In this document: piece by piece, positions 24,068 to 32,979 of the stretch
Layout of the letters: each line of letters begins with the position of its first letter
Position numbering within the stretch: position 1 is the first letter of the stretch
Assembly (NCBI GenBank): GCA_964575605.1
Contig: CAZNRN010000007.1
Coordinates: 85,581 to 149,580, forward strand
Reading direction: 5' to 3'
DNA length: 64,000 bases
DNA from: JAPWJZ01 sp964575605
GTDB lineage: Bacteria; Pseudomonadota; Alphaproteobacteria; Micavibrionales; UBA2020
Notes under the pieces: generated by a model
Databases searched by the model: none
Told to the model about the DNA's origin: nothing
What the model saw: the letters and a program-made list of their open reading frames with translations, nothing else
Program-made: the position numbers and the translations under genes

Positions 24068-26317
24068 ATGGCAGGCAAAGACAAGAAACCGGTAGGCGCA
24101 GAGAACGACGAAACCGCGAAGCCGGAAACGCTCGAACAGGTGCAGGCCGCGAAATTTGAGCCGCCTAAAGCGCCCGAAGCCCCCGAAGGCGAAGACAGCT
24201 TTACCAAACAGATGACGTTCGGCCAGAAGACCTATGACCAGCAGATGAAGGTCGAGGGCGCTTTTGCCGGACTGAACCGCACCGACGAAATTTCCCAGCT
24301 TGGCGGCGCCTCCAAGACTGAGGTCGACCTCGCCCAGATGAAAATTTTCTCGACCGAGCGCATCGGCGACGAATTGTATGCGGCCATCGAGCGCGGCGAC
24401 ACGACCAAGGTCGAAAGCCTTGCGGGCATGAACTCCGACCGCCGCATGACCGAAGCGCAGATCCTCGTCCTCCTGAAGGCGAAACGCGCCCATGAAGAAG
24501 AAGAGCAGATCCGCCATTCTCAGCAGATGGCATTCCTTGCGCAGGAACAGGCTGAGGAAGAGAAGAGCAAGAAAAAAGTCGATGATGACGAAAATTATGA
24601 CGACACGCTTTACACCAATAACCTATCCACGGCCGATAACCAGGCCGGCATGTACGCCGCACCGACCCAGGACTTCTCGCGCTGCGGGTTTAACGAAGAC
24701 GGCAGCTATAACGACAGCTGGGGTGGTACATATAATACGGATGGTACGTATACCGACGAAAATGGCGGCACGCTTTCTGCGGATGGCCGCTACACCAAAC
24801 CGGATGGCAGTTGGGAAATGCTGGATGGCACGAATTATAATCCGGCAGAAGGGGTTATCAATATCGAGACACCTGCCACGGCCCCGCCCGCTTCGACTCC
24901 TGGCAGCACTCCCGCAGCCGCGCCTCCGCAAAGTACAGCTGTAAAGCTGGAAACGCAGGGCGAAGCGCAGGGTAGTGTCGCGACGATGATCGCGAACCAA
25001 ATTAGCCTTGAACAGAACAATGGCACCCTCCCTACTTTCTCGCCACAGACCGGTGCCGCGAACGACGCACAAGGCGCGAAAGCGCCTGCTACAGGGACGG
25101 CCGGTACGACGGCCACCACGAATGCACAGGGCAACCCTGCTGCAACGGCCCGCGAACGTCTCGGCGTCAAGCCGCCGCTGATGGAACTCTCTCACGAACG
25201 CAAAGTCGCTACCGCGAAGACGATTGACTCTATCTTTGCTGGCAACGAAAAAGAACAACGTTTGTTCATGCAGTGGAACCGTGCCCGCAACCAAGCAGTC
25301 GGCGATCTGGTAACGCACGGGAAGGGTGACGTCGCCCGTACGCAGATCACGATCGAAGACTATATTTCTTACAGGGAAAAAACGGCGACCACGCCGGAGG
25401 ACAAGAAGGCTGTTGCTGACATGCGCAGCAAGTATGAGGCCATGCACGCCGCAAACGTTGCAAGCCTCACGCCTGCTGCAGGCCCGCAGAACGAATCTGT
25501 GGCGCTTCCGCAGAACCAGACGCAGACTGCTGAAGCACAAGGTCAGGCGGCGAATGCCGTCGGCGTTAATGTCGCCAATCTTCAGGATACAACTGCTGCC
25601 GGAAGCACGGCAAACGCGACGTCGGGCGTCGTTTATGACGAGTACGGCGGCTATTACGACGACAAAGGCGGCTATTACGACGAATTTGGCGGCTACTATG
25701 ATGACAAAGGCGGCTATTACGACGGTATGGGCGGTTATTACGCCAAGGATGGCGGTTATTACGACCCTAACGGCGGTTACCAATGGCCCGATGGCGCCTA
25801 TGAAGACAAGTACGGCAACTATGTTGATAAAGACGGCAATCTGTCCGCCAAGGACGGCACCTACCTCCCAAAAGAGGAAGGCAAGGACTTCAAGTGGATG
25901 CTGCGCGAGAATGCCAAGCAGGAAAACTCGGCAAACCCGTTCGATCCCGCTAATCCTTCGCCCCAGGCCGTGCAGACATTCCTCAACCAGCCGATGCCTG
26001 ATTGGATGCAGCGCAAGCAAGCCCGCGAGGCGGCTGCGTCGCAGCCGACAACTGATACGCCTAACCCTGACGCTTCCAATGCGGGCACGACTGCAAGCAC
26101 GACAACGCCCGTTACGCCTTCGACCGGAGCCAAGACTGGCGGAAATAACTACAAGGCTTCATCTTCCTTCTTCGCCTCGGGTGCTTACATTGACGATGCC
26201 GTGATTGCGTGGAATCCCCCTGTTTGGGATCCGGCTGCGCTTATCGGCACCTCGCCGCTCGACCAGAAGCCAATCCTTGGTGGCCCGTCGCTTGGCTCGC
26301 CTACGGCTAACGCCTAG
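24068..26317 (+). CDS. Large protein with two blocks of 7-residue Gly/Tyr repeats
   Basis: The 749-aa protein has no family I recognise. An acidic, Lys/Glu-rich helical N-terminus (about 1-180) is followed by seven heptads at 24701-24847 (GSYNDSW, GGTYNTD, GTYTDEN, GGTLSAD, GRYTKPD, GSWEMLD, GTNYNPA). A Thr/Ala/Gln-rich region with a helical insert follows. Then come eleven heptads at 25646-25876 (consensus GGYYDxK, from GGYYDDK to GTYLPKE). The C-terminus is Pro/Thr-rich. No signal peptide is seen. The aromatic repeats recall OCRE or MORN-like aromatic ladders, which is only a visual likeness. The start ATG 24068 is preceded by AGGG; a GTG two codons earlier is possible. It is alone, with its own terminator. 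Confidence 0.75.
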   Translation: MAGKDKKPVGAENDETAKPETLEQVQAAKFEPPKAPEAPEGEDSFTKQMTFGQKTYDQQMKVEGAFAGLNRTDEISQLGGASKTEVDLAQMKIFSTERIGDELYAAIERGDTTKVESLAGMNSDRRMTEAQILVLLKAKRAHEEEEQIRHSQQMAFLAQEQAEEEKSKKKVDDDENYDDTLYTNNLSTADNQAGMYAAPTQDFSRCGFNEDGSYNDSWGGTYNTDGTYTDENGGTLSADGRYTKPDGSWEMLDGTNYNPAEGVINIETPATAPPASTPGSTPAAAPPQSTAVKLETQGEAQGSVATMIANQISLEQNNGTLPTFSPQTGAANDAQGAKAPATGTAGTTATTNAQGNPAATARERLGVKPPLMELSHERKVATAKTIDSIFAGNEKEQRLFMQWNRARNQAVGDLVTHGKGDVARTQITIEDYISYREKTATTPEDKKAVADMRSKYEAMHAANVASLTPAAGPQNESVALPQNQTQTAEAQGQAANAVGVNVANLQDTTAAGSTANATSGVVYDEYGGYYDDKGGYYDEFGGYYDDKGGYYDGMGGYYAKDGGYYDPNGGYQWPDGAYEDKYGNYVDKDGNLSAKDGTYLPKEEGKDFKWMLRENAKQENSANPFDPANPSPQAVQTFLNQPMPDWMQRKQAREAAASQPTTDTPNPDASNAGTTASTTTPVTPSTGAKTGGNNYKASSSFFASGAYIDDAVIAWNPPVWDPAALIGTSPLDQKPILGGPSLGSPTANA
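24701..24847 (+). repeat. In-frame 21-base repeats, first block (7 units)
   Basis: Seven consecutive 21-base units, each starting with a Gly codon, encode degenerate heptads with Gly-x-Tyr/Thr and Asp. DNA identity between units is low but the 7-residue register is kept without a break. Confidence 0.75.
25646..25876 (+). repeat. In-frame 21-base repeats, second block (11 units)
   Basis: Eleven units of 21 bases start at 25646, 25667 and so on to 25856. The first four to six are close to GGCGGCTATTACGAC plus two variable codons; later ones are degenerate. Similar units suggest recent expansion by slippage or recombination. Confidence 0.9.
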
Positions 26318-26340
26318 ATTTCTGATTTTTCCGAATACTG

Positions 26341-26373
26341 AAAAGAGCCGCTCCAGCAATGGGGCGGTTCTTT
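26341..26373 (+). terminator. Terminator of the repeat-protein gene
   Basis: The 13-pair stem AAAGAGCCGCTCC with GGGGCGGTTCTTT (two G-U pairs) has the loop AGCAAT and is followed by TTTAATTTAAA, 24 bases after the stop. Confidence 0.8.
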
Positions 26374-26453
26374 AATTTAAACCCCTATATTTTGATGCTG
26401 CACTGCATGTGTTTTTTCATATCCAAACTAAGGTTATGAATATTCATTATGTT

Positions 26454-26482
26454 TTGACTTTTAAAGTCATAAGCACAATTAT
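26454..26482 (+). promoter_or_regulatory. Promoter of the acyl-CoA dehydrogenase gene with overlapping palindrome
   Basis: TTGACT (26454-26459) and AATTAT (26477-26482) are 17 bp apart. A perfect palindrome TGACTT-TTA-AAGTCA (26455-26469) covers the -35 box, a position typical for a repressor site. The transcript start would be about 105 bases before the ATG. Confidence 0.5.
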
Positions 26483-26595
26483 AGCCCATCAGAATCAATA
26501 ATAAAAAACGACGGTACCGAGGGAAAAAACCACCTGTCAAACGACGGGCGGAATGAGTCTATCGGTATCTTTTTTTAAAAAGAGGAAGGCTACAC

Positions 26596-28980
26596 ATGTT
26601 GGGACTTCGTAAAGCGATCGTGAAAGCGGTCAAGAAACAAATGCCCCCGATCTCGGCGACCGAGAAAGAGGCGCTCGCGTCCGGCACAGTCGGCTGGGAC
26701 GGCGAGCTGATGAGCGGCAACCCGAACTGGAACAAGCTGTTCAAGTACGGCAAGGCTGAACTGACCGCTGAAGAACAGGCCTTCCTCGACGGCCCCTGCG
26801 AAAAGCTTTGCAAGCTGGTCGACAACTGGGACATCCAGAAAAAGAACGACCTGCCGCCCGAAGCATGGAAGATCATTAAAGAAGAGGGCTTCATGGGCCT
26901 CGAGATCCCCAAAGAATACGGGGGCAAAGGCTTCTCGAAAAAGGCGCACTCCGCCGTCGTCATGAAACTCGCCTCGCGTTCGATCACCGCGGCCGTCACA
27001 GTCATGGTCCCGAACTCGCTTGGCCCCGCCGAGCTGCTGCACAGCTACGGCACCGACGCGCAAAAAGCGCATTACCTGCCCCGCCTCGCCAACGGCACGG
27101 ACATCCCTTGCTTCGCATTGACCGGCCCCGAGGCCGGCTCTGACGCCGGCAGCATGCCCGACCGCGGCATCGTCTGCAAAAACGAAAAAGGCGAACTGGG
27201 CATCCGCCTGAACTGGGAAAAGCGTTACATCACGCTCGGCCCCATCGCCACGCTGATCGGCATGGCCTTCAAGCTGGAAGACCCCGACAACCTGCTGGGC
27301 AAGAACCAGAAGGACCTCGGCATTACCGTCGCGCTGATCCCCAGGGAAACCCCGGGCATCGAAATCGGCGACCGCCACGCGCCGATGGACCTGCCGTTCC
27401 ACAACGGCCCGAACAAGGGCAAAGACGTCTTCATCCCCATGGACGCCATCATCGGCGGCCCTGAAAACGCTGGTAAAGGCTGGGCGATGCTGATGGAAAG
27501 CCTCGCTGTTGGCCGTTCACTGTCCCTGCCCGCCCTCTCCACGGCAGCGGCACAGGTCTCGTCCTACGCGACCGGCTCCTACACCAAGGTCCGCAAGCAG
27601 TTCGGCACCTCGATCTCCAACTTCGAAGGGATCGAAGAGCCCCTCGCACGTATGGCCGGCCTCACCTACCTGATGAACGCCGCACGCGAAGCGACGCTCC
27701 AGATGGTCGATAACGGCGAACGCCCTGCTATCCCCTCAGCCATCCTGAAATACCACCTGACGGAAGGCATGAGGACCATCGTCAACGATGCGATGGACAT
27801 CCACGGCGGCAAGGCCGTTTCCAACGGCCCGAACAACGTGTTCTCGACCCTCTACAAGGGCATCCCGATCGCCATCACGGTCGAGGGGGCGAACATCATG
27901 ACCCGCAACCTCATCATCTTCGGCCAGGGCGCTGTGCGCGCACACCCCTACACGTTGAAGGAGCTGGAAGCGCTGGACGACCCGAACCCCAACAAGGCTT
28001 TCAACAAGTTCATGAAAGTCCTGGGTGCGCACCTTGGCACAGGCGCTGTGAACGCGATGAAAACCGTGGCGCATGGCGTGACGAACAACCTGTTCAGCCG
28101 CGCGCCGAAGGGCGTCGATAAGTCGACCAAAAAGTACTACAAGGAAATCAACCGCCTCTCGGCTGCCTTCAACCTTGCGACCAACGCCTCGCTCCCGCTG
28201 GGTGGCAACCTCAAGAAGAAGGAACGCGTTTCTGCCCGCATGGGTGACGTGTACTCGAACCTCTACCTCGCTTCGACCGCGCTTTGGTACTACGAAAAGA
28301 ACGGCAAGAAGAAGGAAGAGAAACCCCTCCTTGACTGGGCAGTCCAGCACGCGCTGCAGAAGGCCGAAAAAGCCCTCGAAGACGCGCTGGAAAACCACCC
28401 GCTGAAACCCGTCCGCGCTGTGAAGCACCTCGCCTTCCCGAAAAAGGCGCTGATGGCAACCCTCACCGTCGGTGCTGTCGCCGCTGGCATCTTCCTGGGC
28501 CCTGTTGCCGCCGTCGTCGGCGGTGCGGTCGCCCTGGGTGCGCTCTTCGGCGTCAAGGACAAGCACAACCAGGCGCCTTCGGATTACCTCGATCGCAAGG
28601 TCGCGGACACCATCCGCAACCCCGGTGAAGTGCGCGACAACCTGACCAAGGGCATCTTCAAGCCGACCGACCTCAACGAACCGCTCGGCAAGCTGGAAGC
28701 TGCCTTCAAGCTGGTCGGCGAAGTCGATCCGATTGAGAAGAAAATCTACCTCGCCCAGAAGGCCGGCACCCTGACGAAAGGCGCCCCCCGCGCCGAAACG
28801 CTGGAAACAGCGCTCAAGGCCGGCGTGCTGACGCAGGCGGAACTGGAGAAAGTCCAGCAGATGGACAAGCTCCGCCGCTCGGTCATCGAAGTCGACGCCT
28901 TCCCGCAGGCACAGCCTGCGGCAGCTGCGCCCGCCAACGGCAACAAGGTTGCACCCGCAGCCCCGCCCAAAGCGGCTTAA
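26596..28980 (+). CDS. fadE: FadE-type acyl-CoA dehydrogenase
   Basis: The 794-aa protein would carry out the first step of fatty-acid beta-oxidation with FAD. The dehydrogenase core runs from about residue 60 to 470 (PCFALTGPEAGSDAGSMPDR; ILKYHLTEGMRTIVNDAMDI then HGGKAVSNGPNN). A long C-terminal domain typical of FadE follows. E. coli FadE (814 aa) has its membrane helices at the N-terminus. Here the N-terminus is soluble, and a hydrophobic Gly/Ala-rich stretch sits at about residues 617-653 inside the C-terminal domain. The ribosome site GAGGAAGG precedes the ATG. It is monocistronic between its own promoter and terminator. Confidence 0.9.
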   Translation: MLGLRKAIVKAVKKQMPPISATEKEALASGTVGWDGELMSGNPNWNKLFKYGKAELTAEEQAFLDGPCEKLCKLVDNWDIQKKNDLPPEAWKIIKEEGFMGLEIPKEYGGKGFSKKAHSAVVMKLASRSITAAVTVMVPNSLGPAELLHSYGTDAQKAHYLPRLANGTDIPCFALTGPEAGSDAGSMPDRGIVCKNEKGELGIRLNWEKRYITLGPIATLIGMAFKLEDPDNLLGKNQKDLGITVALIPRETPGIEIGDRHAPMDLPFHNGPNKGKDVFIPMDAIIGGPENAGKGWAMLMESLAVGRSLSLPALSTAAAQVSSYATGSYTKVRKQFGTSISNFEGIEEPLARMAGLTYLMNAAREATLQMVDNGERPAIPSAILKYHLTEGMRTIVNDAMDIHGGKAVSNGPNNVFSTLYKGIPIAITVEGANIMTRNLIIFGQGAVRAHPYTLKELEALDDPNPNKAFNKFMKVLGAHLGTGAVNAMKTVAHGVTNNLFSRAPKGVDKSTKKYYKEINRLSAAFNLATNASLPLGGNLKKKERVSARMGDVYSNLYLASTALWYYEKNGKKKEEKPLLDWAVQHALQKAEKALEDALENHPLKPVRAVKHLAFPKKALMATLTVGAVAAGIFLGPVAAVVGGAVALGALFGVKDKHNQAPSDYLDRKVADTIRNPGEVRDNLTKGIFKPTDLNEPLGKLEAAFKLVGEVDPIEKKIYLAQKAGTLTKGAPRAETLETALKAGVLTQAELEKVQQMDKLRRSVIEVDAFPQAQPAAAAPANGNKVAPAAPPKAA

Positions 28981-28994
28981 GACACTGACAGATA

Positions 28995-29032
28995 AAAAAG
29001 CGCCGCGGTTTTAGCGAACCGCGGCGCTTTTT
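28995..29032 (+). terminator. Strong terminator after fadE
   Basis: The perfect 16-bp stem AAAAAGCGCCGCGGTT with AACCGCGGCGCTTTTT has the loop TTAGCG. A/T tracts on both sides mean it can also stop the convergent PH-domain gene. Confidence 0.95.
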
Positions 29033-29045
29033 ATTTCAAGGGTTA

Positions 29046-29579
29046 TCAGGGCTGCGTCTGGACGACGGGCGCAGCCGCCATGACGACGCGTTCCTGCTTC
29101 TCGATCATGCTGCGGTTGATTTCTTCCGCAATACCGCCCGGATTGGAGACGAAGGGCACGATCAGGCGGACACGCCCTGTTCCGCTGATGATCACACTTG
29201 AGTAGCCGAAAAGCATCCCCATTGGCGAGCGAGCTAGCTCGACCGTTTCGATCTTGCTGAGCGGCAGGAAGAACACTTCTTGTGCGAAAACCCCCGCCCC
29301 GACCACGACACGCTGATTGGTGACCGCAAGCAGGATATAACGGCGCGTGGTGTAGGCCAGTATCAGCAAACCCAAGGCGACGACAGCGATATAGCTGGCG
29401 AGAAACGCCCCGTAAAAGAGCGCCACAAAGGAGGCGGCCAATACGAGAACACCTTTCCAGTAAATACCGGGGCTAATGGTTGCTATGCGTTCCACCACTT
29501 CCCCGGGCAGGAGAATGTTAGTGAGTACGTCCTGGCGTTCGCTTACTTCAAGCTGCTCGTCATATGTTACGGGTCTCAT
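29046..29579 (-). CDS. Membrane-anchored PH-domain (bPH_2) protein
   Basis: The 177-aa protein has an N-terminal cytoplasmic part, two close membrane helices (about residues 43-78) and then a bacterial PH domain. Its strands TNQRVVVGAGVF, EVFFLPLSKIETVELA and IISGTGRVRLIVPFVSNPG match the YdbS/bPH_2 pattern. Function in the family is poorly known. It ends just before the fadE terminator. Confidence 0.85.
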   Translation of the reverse strand: MRPVTYDEQLEVSERQDVLTNILLPGEVVERIATISPGIYWKGVLVLAASFVALFYGAFLASYIAVVALGLLILAYTTRRYILLAVTNQRVVVGAGVFAQEVFFLPLSKIETVELARSPMGMLFGYSSVIISGTGRVRLIVPFVSNPGGIAEEINRSMIEKQERVVMAAAPVVQTQP

Positions 29580-29789
29580 CTTTGCCTCCCGAAAATGGGG
29601 TAATTATGCATTCTTTTTGAATGCTTCTACCCATCCAACATCCATAAAGGGTTTTTTGTTGCCCTTGTTTTTTCGATAAAATGCCTTATGTTGCGGTGCG
29701 TCATAATTCCGTTGTACTCAAGGCCCATATCTTTTATTATAAAAGAAGGGGAAGTCCGTGACTTCAAAAGCAAAATAGAGGGGAAAAAC

Positions 29790-31112
29790 ATGTCAACCGC
29801 AGCTCCGCAGGCAAAGCCCAAAAAGACGGTTACGCTCACCGATAACGAGAGCGGAAAGACCTTTGAGTTCCCCGTACTCGACGGGACTGTCGGTCCTCGC
29901 GTCATAGACATCCGCAAGCTTTACGCCGAAACAGGCATGTTCACTTACGACCCCGGCTTCACCTCGACCGCCGCCTGCGATTCCGGCCTCACCTACATCG
30001 ACGGCGACAAGGGCGTGCTGCTCCACCGCGGCTATTCGATCAAGGAACTGGCGCTGAAAAGCGACTTCCTCGAAGTCTGCCACCTGCTGCTTTACGGGGA
30101 GCTGCCGACTGCAGACGAGAAAAAAGATTTCCTCAACCACATCACGCATCACACCATGGTGCATGAACAGATGCAGTTCTTCTTCCGGGGCTTCCGTCGC
30201 GACAGCCATCCGATGGCCGTCATGGTGGGCGTGGTTGGCGCGCTTTCCGCCTTCTACCACGACAGCCTCGACATCGATAACCCCAAGCAGCGCGAGATTG
30301 CCGCACACCGCCTGATCGCCAAGGTGCCGACCATCGCCGCGATGGTTTATAAATATTCTGTCGGCCAACCCTTCATGTACCCGCGTAACGACCTGTCGTT
30401 CGCCGAGAACTTCCTGTACATGACCTTCGCAGTCCCCTGTGAGCCCTACAAGATTAACCCCGTGCTTGCGCGCGCGATGGACCGCATTTTTATCCTACAT
30501 GCCGATCACGAACAAAACGCCTCTACCTCGACTGTGCGTCTTGCCGGCTCTTCCCGCGCGAACCCGTTTGCCTGCATCGCATCTGGCATCGCGTCACTTT
30601 GGGGACCCGCTCACGGCGGTGCGAACGAAGCCGTCCTGCAGATGCTGAAAGAGATCGGCGACAAGTCCCGCGTGCCGGAATATATCAAGCGCTCAAAGGA
30701 CAAGAACGACAGCTTCCGCCTGATGGGTTTCGGCCACCGCGTTTATAAAAACTACGACCCGCGCGCAGAGATCATGCGCGACACCTGTTACGAGGTGCTG
30801 AACGAACTGGGCATCAAAGACCCCCTGCTCGATCTCGCCATGGAACTGGAAAAAGCCGCGCTGAAAGACGAATACTTCATCGAGAAAAAGCTATACCCCA
30901 ACGTCGACTTCTATTCGGGCATCATCCTGAAGGCGATGGGCTTCCCGACGGCCATGTTCACCGTGCTTTTTGCCGTTGCGCGTACCGTGGGCTGGATCTC
31001 GCACTGGAACGAGATGATCCAAGAACCAACGCAGAAAATCGGCCGTCCCCGCCAGCTGTATACCGGCCCGGTAGAGCGTCCCTACGTAAATATCGACAAG
31101 CGGAAGAGTTAA
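29790..31112 (+). CDS. gltA: Citrate synthase (type II)
   Basis: The 440-aa enzyme condenses acetyl-CoA and oxaloacetate at the entry of the TCA cycle. It has the N-terminal domain of the NADH-sensitive hexameric type. Catalytic regions are ILHADHEQNAST, GPAHGGANEAV, GFGHRVYKNYDPR and the Asp in NVDFYSG. The ATG at 29790 has GAGGGG upstream. The stop overlaps the convergent queuosine-salvage gene by 3 bases. Confidence 0.96.
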   Translation: MSTAAPQAKPKKTVTLTDNESGKTFEFPVLDGTVGPRVIDIRKLYAETGMFTYDPGFTSTAACDSGLTYIDGDKGVLLHRGYSIKELALKSDFLEVCHLLLYGELPTADEKKDFLNHITHHTMVHEQMQFFFRGFRRDSHPMAVMVGVVGALSAFYHDSLDIDNPKQREIAAHRLIAKVPTIAAMVYKYSVGQPFMYPRNDLSFAENFLYMTFAVPCEPYKINPVLARAMDRIFILHADHEQNASTSTVRLAGSSRANPFACIASGIASLWGPAHGGANEAVLQMLKEIGDKSRVPEYIKRSKDKNDSFRLMGFGHRVYKNYDPRAEIMRDTCYEVLNELGIKDPLLDLAMELEKAALKDEYFIEKKLYPNVDFYSGIILKAMGFPTAMFTVLFAVARTVGWISHWNEMIQEPTQKIGRPRQLYTGPVERPYVNIDKRKS

Positions 31113-32104
31113 TACCAGACCGTCATGGTTTTGTGGCTAGGCCGGGCATAGATGTCCGGCTCATAGCCCCTGTTCCACAGGATATGGTCGAGGTTGACGG
31201 ACGTCACGTTGAACCCCTGGTTCAGGGCCGAGGCCTTCATCAGCTCTACCGCATGGATGCCACAGGCACGCAGCTCGACTTCTTCGGGCGAACCGTGTTC
31301 CAGCATCGCGCCGCCGTCGATGGCGTTTGCCAGTTCAGATGTATATTCCAACACGCCGTCGCAACGCAATACATGCGGCACCATATTGTCGGCAAAGCTG
31401 GTCAATTCTTCGATGCCGCTGAAACCGCCGATGGCCAGCTGCATATCCGCCGCCAGTATCTGCGCGCGTTTGTAAATGGGGACTAAAACGCCCTTGTACT
31501 GCGTCACATCCGCGAACGAAGGCCAGGCCGCAGCCATGCCAGCTAGCGCAGGCGCTGAATAATCGGACGCTTTCAGGAGTTCCATGACGCTGCCGCCGTG
31601 ATCCTTGACCAGCATATGGCCCGTAACCTGCAGGTGTTCGGCGAAAAGCGCCATCAGGCCGTCGAGTTCGGGGCTGTTTCCGGGCGGTATGCCAAAGATT
31701 TCATGGCATTCTGAAGGCGTGGCCGAGGCCCATTTCGCGGGGGTATTCATTTTATCCTGTGCGAAGGCGCATTTCAGGCATCCGGAAATAACCGTATATT
31801 CAAGCGCAAAGCCTGCTTTCTTGGCGGCCGCGAACCAGCCGGAGCCGAAATTGATGCTGTCGAGCGCCATGACAAAGGCCGCCGTCGTGGCGGGCGAAGC
31901 CTCCGAAATAAAATGCGTGCCAGCGTCGAGGTTGGTAACGACCGGATATTTCTTGAGCAAGGAAGCTGTATAGCCATCAATAAGGTCGTATCGGATGGTG
32001 ACGTGGTCGGATGCAGCTGCGACAAAAGCCGCGATATCGCGCACTTCGCCCGTGATATATTCCTGTTTCGGCTGACCGATAGACGGAAGGATATTGTGCA
32101 GCAT
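31109..32104 (-). CDS. Queuosine-salvage glycosidase (Qng1/DUF2419 family)
   Basis: The 331-aa protein matches the family that frees queuine from queuosine 5'-monophosphate. Key stretches are TSFADNMVPHVLRCDGVL, then HGSPEEVELRACGIHAVELM and NLDHILWNRGY at the C-terminus; the N-terminus has FGSGWF. I start at ATG 32104, overlapping the stop of the upstream hydrolase (TAATG). It is the last gene of the ABC-hydrolase operon. In bacteria this salvage enzyme is patchy, which is worth noting here. Confidence 0.82.
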   Translation of the reverse strand: MLHNILPSIGQPKQEYITGEVRDIAAFVAAASDHVTIRYDLIDGYTASLLKKYPVVTNLDAGTHFISEASPATTAAFVMALDSINFGSGWFAAAKKAGFALEYTVISGCLKCAFAQDKMNTPAKWASATPSECHEIFGIPPGNSPELDGLMALFAEHLQVTGHMLVKDHGGSVMELLKASDYSAPALAGMAAAWPSFADVTQYKGVLVPIYKRAQILAADMQLAIGGFSGIEELTSFADNMVPHVLRCDGVLEYTSELANAIDGGAMLEHGSPEEVELRACGIHAVELMKASALNQGFNVTSVNLDHILWNRGYEPDIYARPSHKTMTVWY

Positions 32105-32979
32105 TATTTCTTGTCTCCGTTTTTCTCTTTCGCTTCCTGCATCTTCAGCCACATCAGCACGATCGGCCCGGCGCCATGCGCGTATAAATCCATATGCCCG
32201 CCACCCGGCAAAATCATCAACGATTTCGGCTCGTTGGCGACTGCAAGGAGCTTTTTGCTGTTATAGAGCGGCACGATCTGATCGCTGTCACCGTGGATAA
32301 TAAGCAAGGCGGGGCTTATTCTGCTTATTTTTTCATAATTGTCAAACTTCTCTTTCATCAAAAGCTTCGGCAGCGCCCATGAGAAACGAGCCCCCACGGC
32401 GTCGGGCAGCGAGGTAAAACTTGCCTCCAGCACCAGCCATTTTACCTGATATTCCAAGGCCATCTCGACCGCTATGGCCGAGCCGATGCTTTCCCCGTAA
32501 AGGATATATTGGTCGTGGAAATAGCCCTTCCCGTCGAGCCACTTGATAGCCGCACGGCCGTCCTTATAAAGCCGCTCTTCGCCCGGCGTGCCGGGGTTAC
32601 CGGCATATCCGCGATATTCGGGCATAAATACGCCATAACCTTCTTCTGCATAAACGGTGGCACGGGCGCCGCGCTGCTTCACGCTGCCCTCCGCACCGTG
32701 GAACATGACGATAATTTTTCCGCTTTTCTTTTTGGGAGGCAGGAACCAGCCGAACAGCTTCAGGCCGTCTTCCGTCTCGAACTCCACCACCTTCATATCA
32801 TCCGGCGCGCCGTTTTCGGCGGGTGTGCCGGGAAGCGCTGTATCTGCAAGGTAAGTGAAGTCATGCTGCTTGAAATACATCACACCCACAGCGGCGACAT
32901 ACAACCCCAGCGCGATAAAGAACAGCGAGAAAGCGGTGCGCATGAACGCCCGCGTCGAATCTTCATGGTTGGGTTGCAT
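32104..32979 (-). CDS. Alpha/beta hydrolase of BEM46/ABHD type, membrane-anchored (third gene of trio)
   Basis: The 291-aa protein has one N-terminal membrane helix and then an alpha/beta-hydrolase fold. The nucleophile motif GESIG is near residue 163, the Asp in GDSDQIVPL and the His in GGGHMDLYAHG. The oxyanion region is FHGAEGS. It overlaps the upstream fused hydrolase by 17 bases and the queuosine gene by 1. Its substrate is unknown, perhaps a lipid or ester at the membrane. Confidence 0.87.
   Translation of the reverse strand: MQPNHEDSTRAFMRTAFSLFFIALGLYVAAVGVMYFKQHDFTYLADTALPGTPAENGAPDDMKVVEFETEDGLKLFGWFLPPKKKSGKIIVMFHGAEGSVKQRGARATVYAEEGYGVFMPEYRGYAGNPGTPGEERLYKDGRAAIKWLDGKGYFHDQYILYGESIGSAIAVEMALEYQVKWLVLEASFTSLPDAVGARFSWALPKLLMKEKFDNYEKISRISPALLIIHGDSDQIVPLYNSKKLLAVANEPKSLMILPGGGHMDLYAHGAGPIVLMWLKMQEAKEKNGDKK

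Noticed and set aside
25646..25876. Row of 21-base repeats that could look like a small CRISPR array
   Set aside because: Units are joined without spacers, stay in one reading frame and encode GGYYDxK heptads of a long protein.
24623..26020. 465-codon antisense frame opposite the repeat protein
   Set aside because: Shadow of the repetitive, GC-rich coding strand; low-complexity Val/Ile/Ala product with no gene context.
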